A DNA stretch of 64,000 bases from Nocardia sputorum. Its GTDB lineage: Bacteria; Actinomycetota; Actinomycetes; Mycobacteriales; Mycobacteriaceae. Positions 54,355 through 63,245 of the stretch are shown here, one piece after another. The notes under the pieces are model-generated. The model saw only the letters and a program-made list of their open reading frames with translations, was not told the origin of the DNA and made no database searches. How positions within the stretch are numbered: the stretch's first letter is position 1; every line of letters begins with the position of its first letter. The stretch is from contig NZ_AP026978.1 of assembly GCF_027924405.1 (NCBI RefSeq), positions 6,448,001 through 6,512,000 of the forward strand, read 5' to 3'. The position numbers were made by a program, and so were the translations under genes.

Positions 54355-55656
54355 GTGCGCAGGGTCGGCGACATTGTCGACGCGATCACGGCCTTCACGG
54401 GAGCCGCGGTCGCGGGCGTCACGCTGTTCCTGCCGGTCAGCGTCAGCACCAAAGGCCAGTCCACCTCGTACCGGATCGCCGGGCTGCTCAACAGCGTGCC
54501 GCGCAGCGCCGCGCTCGGCGTGATCGTCGCCGTCGCGATCGCCGTGCTGGTGGCGACCACCAAGCGGCCGTTGACCGGCTGGGCGACGGCGACGGCCGCG
54601 GCCCTCGCCCAGTTGCTCAACCACTTCGCCGGCCGCCGTGGGCCCACGGCGGAGATGCTGACCACGCAGAACTACATCGACTCCATCTGTGCCGCGGTGT
54701 TGCTCGGCGGGTTGGGCGCGGTGGCGCTGCGCCGCCCGCTGCCCGGCGCGGCGTTCGCGATAGGCGGCGTCGGGTTCTTCGGCTTCGGCGATCTCGCGGG
54801 CCTGCTGAATATCAACGCGGATCCGTACGCGGTCCTGGAGACGCCGACGCGCTGGATGATCGGCGCGGCCCTGACGCTGCTGGTGATCAGCACCTTGCAC
54901 AACTGGAGGCGCACCGACGAGCCGAAGACGCCGGGGATGGCGATCGCGCTGCCGGTGACGCCGATCCTCGCCGCCATGGTGCTCGCGCTGGTGGTGCTGG
55001 CCGGCACCGAATGGCTGGGCCGCCAGTACAGCAAACTGCCCGCCGAGAGTCACGGGGTCGAGATCGCCATCGTCGTCGCGGCAACGCTCGTCAGCGCGAC
55101 CGCGGCGGCCATGCTGCTACCCGGCCGCGACGGCACCGGCATGTACCTGGCCGTGAGCCTCACCGCGGCGGTCGACGCCGTGGGTTACGCGGTCCGGCCC
55201 GGCTGGACCTCCGCGGTGCTAATCGCGCTGACCGCGGCCGGACTGGCCGTCGGCGCCCGCATGCCGTCGACCGCGCTGGCCATCCTGCTCCTCGCGGGCA
55301 TCTCGGTCTTCGCCCTCGTCACCTCGACGTCGGCGAGCACCGTCGCCTTCGCCGTGATCAGTGGGGTCATCGCGTTGACCGCGGGCTACTGCTGCGGCAC
55401 GGTGCGACCGCACTACGCGCCCAGCGGTGTGCTCGCGCTCGCCGCGCTCTACCTTCCCTCGGCGGTGTCGGTGATGCCGGACAGGGTCAAGGACTGGCGC
55501 GAAGAGGTGGAGGTGCACGACGCGACGCCCGGCCGGACCGCGCTGGCCATCGTCGTCGGGAGCGCTCTCGGGCTCGTCATGTTGCGTAAATTGCGGCCGC
55601 GCAGCAAGGCGCAACCGAATGGGCAGCCGGAAAGCGAATCATTAGCGGACATATAG
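54355..55656 (+). CDS. Polytopic membrane protein of unknown function
   Basis: The 433-residue protein has about twelve hydrophobic segments and a charged C-terminal tail. The order of helices and short loops resembles a transporter, but no family motif is recognisable. GTG 54355 is chosen because the upstream in-frame codons overlap the ATPase gene. It ends 110 bases before the Mrp operon and may be separated from it by the palindrome at 55666-55691. Confidence 0.7.
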   Translation: MRRVGDIVDAITAFTGAAVAGVTLFLPVSVSTKGQSTSYRIAGLLNSVPRSAALGVIVAVAIAVLVATTKRPLTGWATATAAALAQLLNHFAGRRGPTAEMLTTQNYIDSICAAVLLGGLGAVALRRPLPGAAFAIGGVGFFGFGDLAGLLNINADPYAVLETPTRWMIGAALTLLVISTLHNWRRTDEPKTPGMAIALPVTPILAAMVLALVVLAGTEWLGRQYSKLPAESHGVEIAIVVAATLVSATAAAMLLPGRDGTGMYLAVSLTAAVDAVGYAVRPGWTSAVLIALTAAGLAVGARMPSTALAILLLAGISVFALVTSTSASTVAFAVISGVIALTAGYCCGTVRPHYAPSGVLALAALYLPSAVSVMPDRVKDWREEVEVHDATPGRTALAIVVGSALGLVMLRKLRPRSKAQPNGQPESESLADI

Positions 55657-55665
55657 CAGGGGTCC

Positions 55666-55691
55666 GCGCGGATGGCGTACGCCATACGCGC
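55666..55691. promoter_or_regulatory. 26-base palindrome upstream of the mrp operon
   Basis: The core ATGGCGTACGCCAT (55672-55685) is perfect and is flanked, after one mismatch on each side, by GCGCG and CGCGC. It has no loop, so it reads as a dimer-binding operator and not as a terminator. It lies 76 bases before the mrpA start and ten bases after the upstream stop. Confidence 0.55.
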
Positions 55692-55766
55692 CCCTTCCGC
55701 GAGAAAGGCACCCTTTCCGTAGGCTTGTCCCGAACACCCCGCCGCCCCTACTCGACGGAGTGAAGT

Positions 55767-58673
55767 TTGCTCGTAATCCTGCTCGTCCATGCCGCGGCCG
55801 CCTTGCTGGCTCCGCTGTGTGTGCGGGCACTGGGGCGCAACGCTTTCTACCTGCTGGCCGCGATCCCGCTCGGCGGCCTGGGGTGGGTCCTCGCGAATTG
55901 GTCCGAGCCACAGCGTGTCCGGCTGGCCTGGGCGCCGAGCATCGCACTGAATATCGAACTGCGTTTCGACACGCTCGCGGCCGTCCTGTGCGCGCTCGTG
56001 CTCGGCATCGGAGCGCTGGTTCTGGTCTACTGCGGCAGGTATTTCGACAACGACGAGCCACGGCTCGGGGTGTTCGCCGCCGAGCTGGTCGGCTTCGCCG
56101 GGGCCATGTTCGGGCTGGTCACCAGCGACAACATGGTGCTGCTCTATGTGTTCTGGGAAGCGACGACAGTGCTGTCGTTCCTGCTCATCGGGCACAACGC
56201 CGAGCAGGCGGCCAGTCGAAGGTCCGCGATTCAAGCCCTGCTGGTGACCGGGGCGGGCGGATTGGCGATGCTGGCCGGCATCGTCGTGCTCGGCACCGCG
56301 AGCGGCAGCTATCTGCTCTCGGATCTGCTGTCCGGGGCGCATCCACCGAACGGGCTCGCGATCGACGTCGCGGTGGCGCTGTTACTGGTCGGCGCGCTCA
56401 CCAAGTCAGCCGTGGTGCCTTTGCATTTCTGGCTGCCCGGCGCGATGGCCGCGCCGACGCCGGTGAGCGCGTACCTGCACGCGGCGGCGATGGTGAAGGC
56501 GGGTGTGTACCTGGTCGCCCGCCTGGCGCCGGTGTTCGCGCAGAATCCGGTGTGGCACCCGCTCGTGCTCACCCTCGGCCTGGCTTCGATGCTGCTGGCC
56601 GGGCTGCGGGCGCTACAGGTCGTGGACCTGAAGCTGGTGCTGGCCTTCGGCACGGTGAGCCAGCTGGGGTTCCTGATCGTGCTCGTCGGCATCGGCACGC
56701 CCGGCGCCGCGCTGGCCGGGGTGTCGTTGATCGTCGCGCACGCGCTGTTCAAGGCGTGCCTGTTCCTGGTGGTCGGGATCATCGATCACGGTGCGGGCAC
56801 GCGGGATCTACGCCGGTTGTCCGGTCTCGGCCGCCGGGCTCCCGTGCTGTGCGCCACCGCGGTGCTCGCCGCGCTCAGCATGGCGGGGATCCCGCCGCTG
56901 CTCGGCTTCGTCGGCAAGGAGAGCGCGCTGAGCGCCGTGCTGGACGCCGACGTGCTCACCGCCCCCGCACGCAGCGCGGTATTCGCCGGCGTGGTGCTCG
57001 GTTCGATGCTGACCGTCGGCTACAGCATCCGATTCGTCTGGGGCGCCTTCGCCGACAAGCGCGGTGCGCCGGAGCCCGCCCCCGGCACCACCACCGTCGC
57101 TCACCACCCGAGCGAAGTACCGATCGCCGAGGACCAGCCGGAAGGCGGGGACCATTGCCGCTGGCACCCGCCGGGCGCGCTGTTCCTGGCGTCACCGGCG
57201 CTCCTCGCCGTCGCGAGTCTCCTCGCCGGTCTCGCGCCGTCGTGGCTGGACGCCCGGTTGCGTCCCTACGCCGAAACGCTGACCGGCCCCGCGCCCGAGC
57301 ATCTGGCGCTGTGGCACGGATTCACCCCCGCATTGGCGACGACGCTGCTGATCGTCGCCGTAGGTGTCGCGCTGTACCGGCTGCGCACCCGCTTCGTCGA
57401 ATCGGCGCACCCGCGCCTGGGCAACGCCGACCGCGCCTACGACGCCACGCTGCGCGCGATGGACACCCTCTCGCTGCGAATGACCGGCGCCGTACAGCGC
57501 GGGTCGCTGCCGCTGAGTCAGGCCGCGATCCTGGTCACGCTGATCGTCCTGCCGACCGCCCTGCTCGCCGTCGGCACCCGCACCGGCGTGACGCTGCGGT
57601 GGTGGGATTCGCCCCTGCAAGCGGCCATCGGCGCGATCATGGTGGTGACCGCGCTCGCGGCGACGGTGCTGCGCAACCGATTGGCGAGCGTGCTGGTCGT
57701 CGGCGTGACCGGTTACGGCAGTGGCGTGATCTTCGCGCTGCACGGCGCGCCCGACCTCGCGCTGACCCAATTCCTGGTGGAGACGCTGACGCTGGTGATC
57801 TTCGTTCTGGTCCTGCGCGCCTTTCCCGCGCGGATCGAGGCCAGCCGCGCGACCGCGTTCAAGTTCCGCAGGGCGATGCTGGCCGCGGGGACCGGAGCGG
57901 TGGTCGCGGTTCTGGCCGGTTTCGCCGTCGCCGCCCGCACCGCCGAACCCATCTGGCCCCGGATTCCCGACGCGGCTTACGAATTCGGCGGCGGGAAGAA
58001 CGCCGTGAACGTCCTGCTGGTCGACCTACGGGCCTGGGACACCCTCGGTGAGATCTCGGTGCTCGTCGTCGCCGCCACCGGCGTCGCGTCCTTGGTGTTC
58101 CGCAGCAGGCGTTTCGGCAGCGCGCCGCGCGCGGCGGACTCTCCCGACTACGACCCGGAACTGGTGAGCTGGCTGCCCGCGGGCCGGTTGGTCGACCGGG
58201 CCGAACGGTCGATGGTCCTGCAGATCACCACCCGGCTGGTGTTCCCGACCATCATGCTGCTGTCGGTCTACTTCTTCTTCTCCGGGCACAACGCGCCGGG
58301 CGGCGGGTTCGCGGGCGGGCTCACCGCGGGGCTCGCGCTGACCCTGCGGTATCTCGCGGGCGGGCGCTACGAACTGGGCGAGGCGCTGCCCGTCGACGCG
58401 GGGCATGTCCTCGGTGCGGGCCTCACCTTGGCAGCGGGCACCGCGGTCTCCTCGCTGCTGCTCGGCGCGCCGCCGCTGTCCTCGGCGATCATCGAGGTTT
58501 CGCTGCCGGTGGTCGGCCACGTCAAGGTGGTCACCGCGCTGCTGTTCGATCTCGGCGTCTATCTGATCGTGGTCGGCCTGGTGCTGGACGTGCTGCGCAG
58601 TCTCGGCGCGCGGCTGGACAGCGAGCTGGCCGACGCCGAGCCCCCGGCGAGGAAAGGCGGTTCCCGCGCATGA
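55767..58673 (+). CDS. mrpA: Mrp Na+/H+ antiporter subunit A fused to subunit B
   Basis: The 968-residue membrane protein has the MrpA/NuoL-like core, with proton-channel residues in LYVFWEATTVLSFLLIGHN, ALTKSAVVPLHFWLPGAMAA and LHAAAMVKAGVYLVARLA. The MrpA C-terminal module follows (LRNRLASVLVVGVTGYGSGVIF and APDLALTQFLVETLTLVIF), then a fused MrpB domain (HNAPGGGFAGGLTAGLALTLRYLAGG). This A-B fusion is usual in actinobacteria. It starts at TTG 55767 with GGAGTGAAG just upstream. It overlaps mrpC in ATGA. The complex expels Na+ in exchange for protons. Confidence 0.93.
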   Translation: MLVILLVHAAAALLAPLCVRALGRNAFYLLAAIPLGGLGWVLANWSEPQRVRLAWAPSIALNIELRFDTLAAVLCALVLGIGALVLVYCGRYFDNDEPRLGVFAAELVGFAGAMFGLVTSDNMVLLYVFWEATTVLSFLLIGHNAEQAASRRSAIQALLVTGAGGLAMLAGIVVLGTASGSYLLSDLLSGAHPPNGLAIDVAVALLLVGALTKSAVVPLHFWLPGAMAAPTPVSAYLHAAAMVKAGVYLVARLAPVFAQNPVWHPLVLTLGLASMLLAGLRALQVVDLKLVLAFGTVSQLGFLIVLVGIGTPGAALAGVSLIVAHALFKACLFLVVGIIDHGAGTRDLRRLSGLGRRAPVLCATAVLAALSMAGIPPLLGFVGKESALSAVLDADVLTAPARSAVFAGVVLGSMLTVGYSIRFVWGAFADKRGAPEPAPGTTTVAHHPSEVPIAEDQPEGGDHCRWHPPGALFLASPALLAVASLLAGLAPSWLDARLRPYAETLTGPAPEHLALWHGFTPALATTLLIVAVGVALYRLRTRFVESAHPRLGNADRAYDATLRAMDTLSLRMTGAVQRGSLPLSQAAILVTLIVLPTALLAVGTRTGVTLRWWDSPLQAAIGAIMVVTALAATVLRNRLASVLVVGVTGYGSGVIFALHGAPDLALTQFLVETLTLVIFVLVLRAFPARIEASRATAFKFRRAMLAAGTGAVVAVLAGFAVAARTAEPIWPRIPDAAYEFGGGKNAVNVLLVDLRAWDTLGEISVLVVAATGVASLVFRSRRFGSAPRAADSPDYDPELVSWLPAGRLVDRAERSMVLQITTRLVFPTIMLLSVYFFFSGHNAPGGGFAGGLTAGLALTLRYLAGGRYELGEALPVDAGHVLGAGLTLAAGTAVSSLLLGAPPLSSAIIEVSLPVVGHVKVVTALLFDLGVYLIVVGLVLDVLRSLGARLDSELADAEPPARKGGSRA

Positions 58674-59047
58674 CCGCGAATCTGACCCTGCTGATCGTGA
58701 TCGGCGTCCTGGTCGCGTGCGGGGTGTATCTGATCCTGGAACGCGCCGTGTCGAAGATGCTGCTCGGGTTGATCCTGTTCGGCAACGCGGTGAACCTGCT
58801 GATCCTCACCGCGGGCGGCGGCGACGGCGCGGCACCCATCCGGGGGGCGGCCGCCACCGCGGAGATGGCCGACCCGCTCGCTCAGGCGATGGTGCTCACC
58901 GCCATCGTGATCACCATGGGCATCGCGGCCTTCGTGCTCGCGCTGGCCTACCGCGCCTACATGCTCACCACCAGCGACGACGTCGCCAACGACGAAGAGG
59001 ACGCGGAGGTCGCCCGGCGGCGGGCCGGAGAGGACCCGGAGACGTGA
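58670..59047 (+). CDS. mrpC: Mrp Na+/H+ antiporter subunit C
   Basis: The 125-residue protein is homologous to NuoK, with three membrane helices and the conserved glycine- and asparagine-rich segment MLLGLILFGNAVNLLILTAGG. A conserved DPLAQAMVLTAIVI block follows. The C-terminal 25 residues are charged. It overlaps mrpA at its start (ATGA) and mrpD at its end (GTGA). Confidence 0.93.
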   Translation: MTANLTLLIVIGVLVACGVYLILERAVSKMLLGLILFGNAVNLLILTAGGGDGAAPIRGAAATAEMADPLAQAMVLTAIVITMGIAAFVLALAYRAYMLTTSDDVANDEEDAEVARRRAGEDPET

Positions 59048-60636
59048 GCCTGTCCCCCGGCCTGCTGCCGGTCCTCGCGCCGCTGCCGGTGCTCGTTCCG
59101 CTGCTCGGCGCCGCGGCCACGCTCGTCTTCGGCCGCAGGCCCCGCATCCAGAGCGTGGTCATCGTCGGGGCGCTCACCGGTGTGGTGGTGATCTGCGGGC
59201 TGCTGCTGTTCCTGGCCGACCGGGACGGCACCACCGCGTTGCAGGTCGGCGATTGGGCGGCGCCGATCGGCATCACGCTGGTGGTGGACCGGCTCTCGGC
59301 GGCGATGCTGCTCGTCTCGTCCATCGTGCTGCTGTCGGTCGCCCTCTACGGCGCGGGCCAGAACATTCGCGACGGCGACGAGCGGCAACCCACCTCCATC
59401 TACCGGCCGACGTATCTGGTGCTGACCGCGGGTGTTTCGGCCGCTTTCCTGGCCGGTGACCTGTTCAACCTGTTCGTGGGTTTCGAGATCCTGCTCGCCG
59501 CGTCGTTCGTGCTCCTCACGGTGGGCGCGACCACCGAACGCATCCGCGCGGGCGTGGCCTACGTGATGGTGTCGATGGTCTCCTCGCTGATCTTCCTCAC
59601 CGGCATCGGGCTCACCTACGCGGCCACCGGAACGCTGAATCTCGCCCAGCTCGCGGTGCGGTTCGGCGCGGTGCCGGAGGGCACCCGCACGGCGATCTTC
59701 GGAGTGCTGCTGGTGGCGTTCGGCATCAAGGCCGCCGTCTTCCCGCTGTCGAACTGGCTGCCCGACTCCTATCCGACCGCCCCGGCCCCGGTCACCGCCG
59801 TGTTCGCCGGCCTGCTCACCAAAGTCGGTGTGTACGCGATCATCCGCACGCACTCGCTGCTGTTCCCCACGGGCGGCTTCGACGCGATCCTGCTGACGTG
59901 CGGCCTGCTGACCATGCTCGTGGGCATCCTCGGCGCCATCGCGCAGAGCGACATCCGCCGCTTGCTGTCGTTCACCCTGGTCAGCCACATCGGTTACATG
60001 GTGTTCGGGGTGGGCTTGGCCACCGCGTCGGGGCTGGCGGGCGCGGTCTTCTACGTGGCGCACCACATCCTGGTGCAGACCGCGCTGTTCCTGGTGGCGG
60101 GGCTGATCGAGCGGCAGGCCGGCTCGACCTCGCTGCGCAGGCTGGGCGGGCTCGCCGCGGCCAGTCCGCTGCTGGCGGTGCTGTTCCTCATTCCCGCGCT
60201 GAATCTCGGCGGGATACCCCCGTTCTCCGGGTTCATCGGCAAGGTCGCGCTCTTGCAGGCGGGCGCCGAACGCGGCAGCGTGCTGGCCTGGCTGCTGGTC
60301 GGGGGCGCGGTGCTCACCAGCCTGCTCACCCTCTACGCGGTCGCCCGGGTATGGAGCAAGGCGTTCTGGCGGCCCCGCGCGGACGCCCCCGAGGGTCATC
60401 TCACCGCGGCGAAGCCGCCGACGCTGATCGAGGAGGCGACCGACGTGCACTACGACGAGCGCACCGATCCCGGCCGGATGCCGCCGCTGATGGTGTTGTC
60501 CACCGCGGCGCTCGTGGCGGTCGGGCTGTGCCTGACGGTGCTGGCCGGTCCGATCCTGACGATCGCCGACCGAGCCGCGGCCGACCTGCGCGACCCCGGC
60601 GTGTACATCGGTGCGGTGCTGGGTGGTTCGCGATGA
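59044..60636 (+). CDS. mrpD: Mrp Na+/H+ antiporter subunit D
   Basis: The 530-residue NuoN/NuoM-like subunit has about fourteen helices. FLAGDLFNLFVGFEILLAASFVLL carries the conserved glutamate and GIKAAVFPLSNWLPDSYPTAPAPVTAVFAGLLTKVG the conserved lysine of the proton path. The start is GTG 59044 in GTGA overlap with mrpC; the end overlaps mrpE in ATGA. A 60-residue polar loop (FWRPRADAPEG to GRMPPL) precedes the last helices. Confidence 0.93.
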   Translation: MSLSPGLLPVLAPLPVLVPLLGAAATLVFGRRPRIQSVVIVGALTGVVVICGLLLFLADRDGTTALQVGDWAAPIGITLVVDRLSAAMLLVSSIVLLSVALYGAGQNIRDGDERQPTSIYRPTYLVLTAGVSAAFLAGDLFNLFVGFEILLAASFVLLTVGATTERIRAGVAYVMVSMVSSLIFLTGIGLTYAATGTLNLAQLAVRFGAVPEGTRTAIFGVLLVAFGIKAAVFPLSNWLPDSYPTAPAPVTAVFAGLLTKVGVYAIIRTHSLLFPTGGFDAILLTCGLLTMLVGILGAIAQSDIRRLLSFTLVSHIGYMVFGVGLATASGLAGAVFYVAHHILVQTALFLVAGLIERQAGSTSLRRLGGLAAASPLLAVLFLIPALNLGGIPPFSGFIGKVALLQAGAERGSVLAWLLVGGAVLTSLLTLYAVARVWSKAFWRPRADAPEGHLTAAKPPTLIEEATDVHYDERTDPGRMPPLMVLSTAALVAVGLCLTVLAGPILTIADRAAADLRDPGVYIGAVLGGSR

Positions 60637-61208
60637 GCGTCGAGCAGACCGGGCGCGGCCGCGGACACGAGGCGGTCGTCCGGGTCGGCGTCCTCGTGTG
60701 GCTCACCGTGGTCTGGCTCGCCCTGTGGGGCGATCTGAGCGTCGCGAACCTGCTGGGCGGGCTGGTGGTCGCCGCCCTGATCATGGTGGCGTTGCCGCTG
60801 CCACGCGTTCCGGTGTCGGGTCGGCTGAACCCGCTGCCGCTGCTCGAACTGGTCGTGGTGAGCGCCTATTACGCGCTGGAGTCGAGCCTCCAGGTCGCCT
60901 GGTTCGCGATCCGGCCCGCTCCCACCCCGGTGTCCGGAGTGCTGCGGGTGTACGCCCGCACGCGGTCGGATCTGGTGCTGGTGCTCTGGACCGATGTGCT
61001 CAACCTGATCCCCGGCACGATGGTGCTGGAGATCGACCGCAGGCGCTGCGTCATCTACGTCCACGTCTTGGACGTGGGCAGCGACGCGGCCGTGGACAAG
61101 TTCTTCCGGATCACCCGGCGGCTGGAACGCCTGCTGATCGAAGCCTTCGAACGCCCGACCGGATGGCCGTACTCCCGGCCGCCCGCACCCTCGGAGGTGG
61201 CGGAGTGA
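60633..61208 (+). CDS. mrpE: Mrp Na+/H+ antiporter subunit E
   Basis: The 191-residue subunit has two or three N-terminal membrane helices and a cytoplasmic domain with the MrpE blocks SLQVAWFAIRPAPTPVSGVL and LNLIPGTMVLEIDRRRCVIY. It then has YVHVLDVGSDAAVDKFFRI. It is required for assembly of the complex. It overlaps mrpD and mrpF by four bases each. Confidence 0.92.
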   Translation: MSVEQTGRGRGHEAVVRVGVLVWLTVVWLALWGDLSVANLLGGLVVAALIMVALPLPRVPVSGRLNPLPLLELVVVSAYYALESSLQVAWFAIRPAPTPVSGVLRVYARTRSDLVLVLWTDVLNLIPGTMVLEIDRRRCVIYVHVLDVGSDAAVDKFFRITRRLERLLIEAFERPTGWPYSRPPAPSEVAE

Positions 61209-61465
61209 CCGTCGTCGCCGTGCTCGCCGCCGTCGTCCTGACGGCGGCCGGGCTGCTGACCACCTATCGCGTCGTCCTGGGGCCGAGCACGTTGGACCGG
61301 GTCGTCGCCCTCGACTCGCTGATGGCCATCGCGGCTTCGGGACTGGCCGTGTGGGCGGCCTACAGCGCCGACACCACCGTGGTGCCCGCGATCGTCGCGC
61401 TGGCGCTGGTCGGATTCCTCGGTTCGGCCGCCGTGTCCCGATTCCGGGTACGGGACGACAAATGA
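61205..61465 (+). CDS. mrpF: Mrp Na+/H+ antiporter subunit F
   Basis: The 86-residue protein has three helices and the signature YRVVLGPSTLDRVVALDSLM, in which the aspartate is conserved. It starts at GTG 61205 in GTGA overlap with mrpE and ends in ATGA overlap with mrpG. Confidence 0.92.
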   Translation: MTVVAVLAAVVLTAAGLLTTYRVVLGPSTLDRVVALDSLMAIAASGLAVWAAYSADTTVVPAIVALALVGFLGSAAVSRFRVRDDK

Positions 61466-61797
61466 ACCTTTGGCACGTGCTCGCCGGCTCCCTGATCCTG
61501 CTCGGCTCTGCGCTGGCGCTGACCGCCGCGCTCGGCATCGTCCGCTTCCCGGACACGCTGACCCGGATGCACGCGGCCACCAAACCGCAGGTCACCGGGT
61601 TGATCCTGGTGCTCGCCGGTGCCGCGATCCAGCTGCGCGGGCACGGCGGTGTCTGGGCGCTGGCGCTGGTGGGGCTGTTCACCCTGCTCACCGCCCCGGT
61701 GATCGCCCACCTCATCGGCCGCACCGCCTACCGCGAGCAGCGCCACCGGGACGGCCTGTTGCGCGTCAACGAGATGCGCGACGACGACGTCGACTAG
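61462..61797 (+). CDS. mrpG: Mrp Na+/H+ antiporter subunit G
   Basis: The 111-residue last subunit has three helices and the MrpG block ALGIVRFPDTLTRMHAATKPQ. It continues with TLLTAPVIAHLIGRTAYR. It closes the operon and converges with the PAP2 gene 14 bases away. No clear terminator hairpin is visible in that gap. Confidence 0.92.
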   Translation: MNLWHVLAGSLILLGSALALTAALGIVRFPDTLTRMHAATKPQVTGLILVLAGAAIQLRGHGGVWALALVGLFTLLTAPVIAHLIGRTAYREQRHRDGLLRVNEMRDDDVD

Positions 61798-61810
61798 CCG
61801 CGTGCCGGAC

Positions 61811-63169
61811 TCAGCGCGCGGCGGGCTCGACCTCCCGTTCGGCCCGCAGCGGCGGCCGCGCGGCCGCGAACCAGGTCGCGTGGAACGCCGCCGCCAGTCC
61901 GGCCAGCAGCCCGAGCACGACGGTGCCCGCGAGTACCGGGTACTCGGCCATCGGCACGGCGAGGTAGCGGTAGGACAGCAGCAACGCCGCCAGCACGACC
62001 GCCCCGGAGCCGACCAACCGGATCCGGAACCATCCCCAGCCGCGCTCCGGGTCGCGCAACGCCGATTCGACGGTGAGGCACAGCACCGCGCCCGCCACCA
62101 AGTCGACGCCGTAGTGGTAGCCGAAGCCGAGCGTGGCGGCGAGCGTGGCCAGCAGCCAGAACGCGCCGCCCCAGCGCAGCCAGCCCGGGGCGGGTTCGCC
62201 GTCGCTGTCGCGGCGGGTGTGCAGGAACACCGACAGCGCCCACGCGGTGTGCATCGAGGGCATGCAGTTGCGCGGAACCGCCGCGTCGAACGGCAGCGGC
62301 ATCGGGTTCCGGTCGATCGGCGGCACCACCCCGGGCCAGTAGTTGCCCAGTTGCAGCCCGTTGCCGTCCGGCCCGAACGCGAACATCGGCCCCACCACCG
62401 GAAAGAGCACGTACACCAAGGGACCGATCAAGCCGAGCACCAGGAAGGTCCGCACCAGGTAGTGCGACGGCCACCGGCCCGACGACGTCACTCGGCGCAG
62501 CTGCCACACCGCGACGACGATCGCCGCCACGGGCAGCTCGATGTAGACCCAGTGCAGCACCGCGTAGACCACCGGTCCCATCGCGTCGACCGCCCGGCCG
62601 AGCACCCACGACGGATCGCCCAGCGCGTGGTCGGCCAGGATCACGTACTCGTCGAGCACGGTCGGCCTGCCGATCACGGTGACGTGCAGCCAGACGTCGC
62701 CGACCTTGGTGGCCAGCACCAGCAGCGCGCCGAGCGCGGCCGCGTGCAGCGCGTCGCGCCGTTCGGCGCCGGACCAGCGCAGCCAGGCCACCAGCGCCAG
62801 CCCGGTCAGCACGATCACCGGGCCGTTCCCGATCGCGAACGGCGCTCCCGCCACTAGGCGGACGCCCGCCCACACCACGTCGATGGCCGCCGCGACACCC
62901 ACCACGACCAGCCTGCGGCGGGTCGAGATGCCCACCAGCGCGAGGACGAGCCCCGCCCAGGGCACCGACATCGATTTGGGTGTGCCGATGTAGTCCCGCC
63001 CCAAACTCTCCAGGGGGCCTTCGAATCCCTGCCAGAGGGCGACGCCCTGCAACACGATCAGCAGAACCGGCACCGCGGCCACCGCGGCGACGACCCCTAC
63101 CCGAGTTCGCGGCACGCGACGGCGCGATACCGCACTTCCTACTTCGGAACCCGGGTATTCGACAAGCAT
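61811..63169 (-). CDS. PAP2-superfamily membrane phosphatase/transferase
   Basis: The 452-residue protein has about ten membrane helices. Near residues 315-370 it carries the PAP2 signature PRNCMPSMHTAWALSVF followed by GFGYHYGVDLVAG, with the catalytic histidines and aspartate. The arrangement resembles the Aur1/inositol phosphoryl-lipid branch found in mycobacteria and nocardiae. It may dephosphorylate or transfer a lipid head group. ATG 63169 is the longest start; another methionine is far downstream. Confidence 0.85.
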   Translation of the reverse strand: MLVEYPGSEVGSAVSRRRVPRTRVGVVAAVAAVPVLLIVLQGVALWQGFEGPLESLGRDYIGTPKSMSVPWAGLVLALVGISTRRRLVVVGVAAAIDVVWAGVRLVAGAPFAIGNGPVIVLTGLALVAWLRWSGAERRDALHAAALGALLVLATKVGDVWLHVTVIGRPTVLDEYVILADHALGDPSWVLGRAVDAMGPVVYAVLHWVYIELPVAAIVVAVWQLRRVTSSGRWPSHYLVRTFLVLGLIGPLVYVLFPVVGPMFAFGPDGNGLQLGNYWPGVVPPIDRNPMPLPFDAAVPRNCMPSMHTAWALSVFLHTRRDSDGEPAPGWLRWGGAFWLLATLAATLGFGYHYGVDLVAGAVLCLTVESALRDPERGWGWFRIRLVGSGAVVLAALLLSYRYLAVPMAEYPVLAGTVVLGLLAGLAAAFHATWFAAARPPLRAEREVEPAAR

Positions 63170-63245
63170 CCGACCATAGTAAACGGGGGGTGAACGCCGT
63201 CCCCCTGACCAGCTGAACAGCAGCCGACCGCTATCCGGCCGGACG

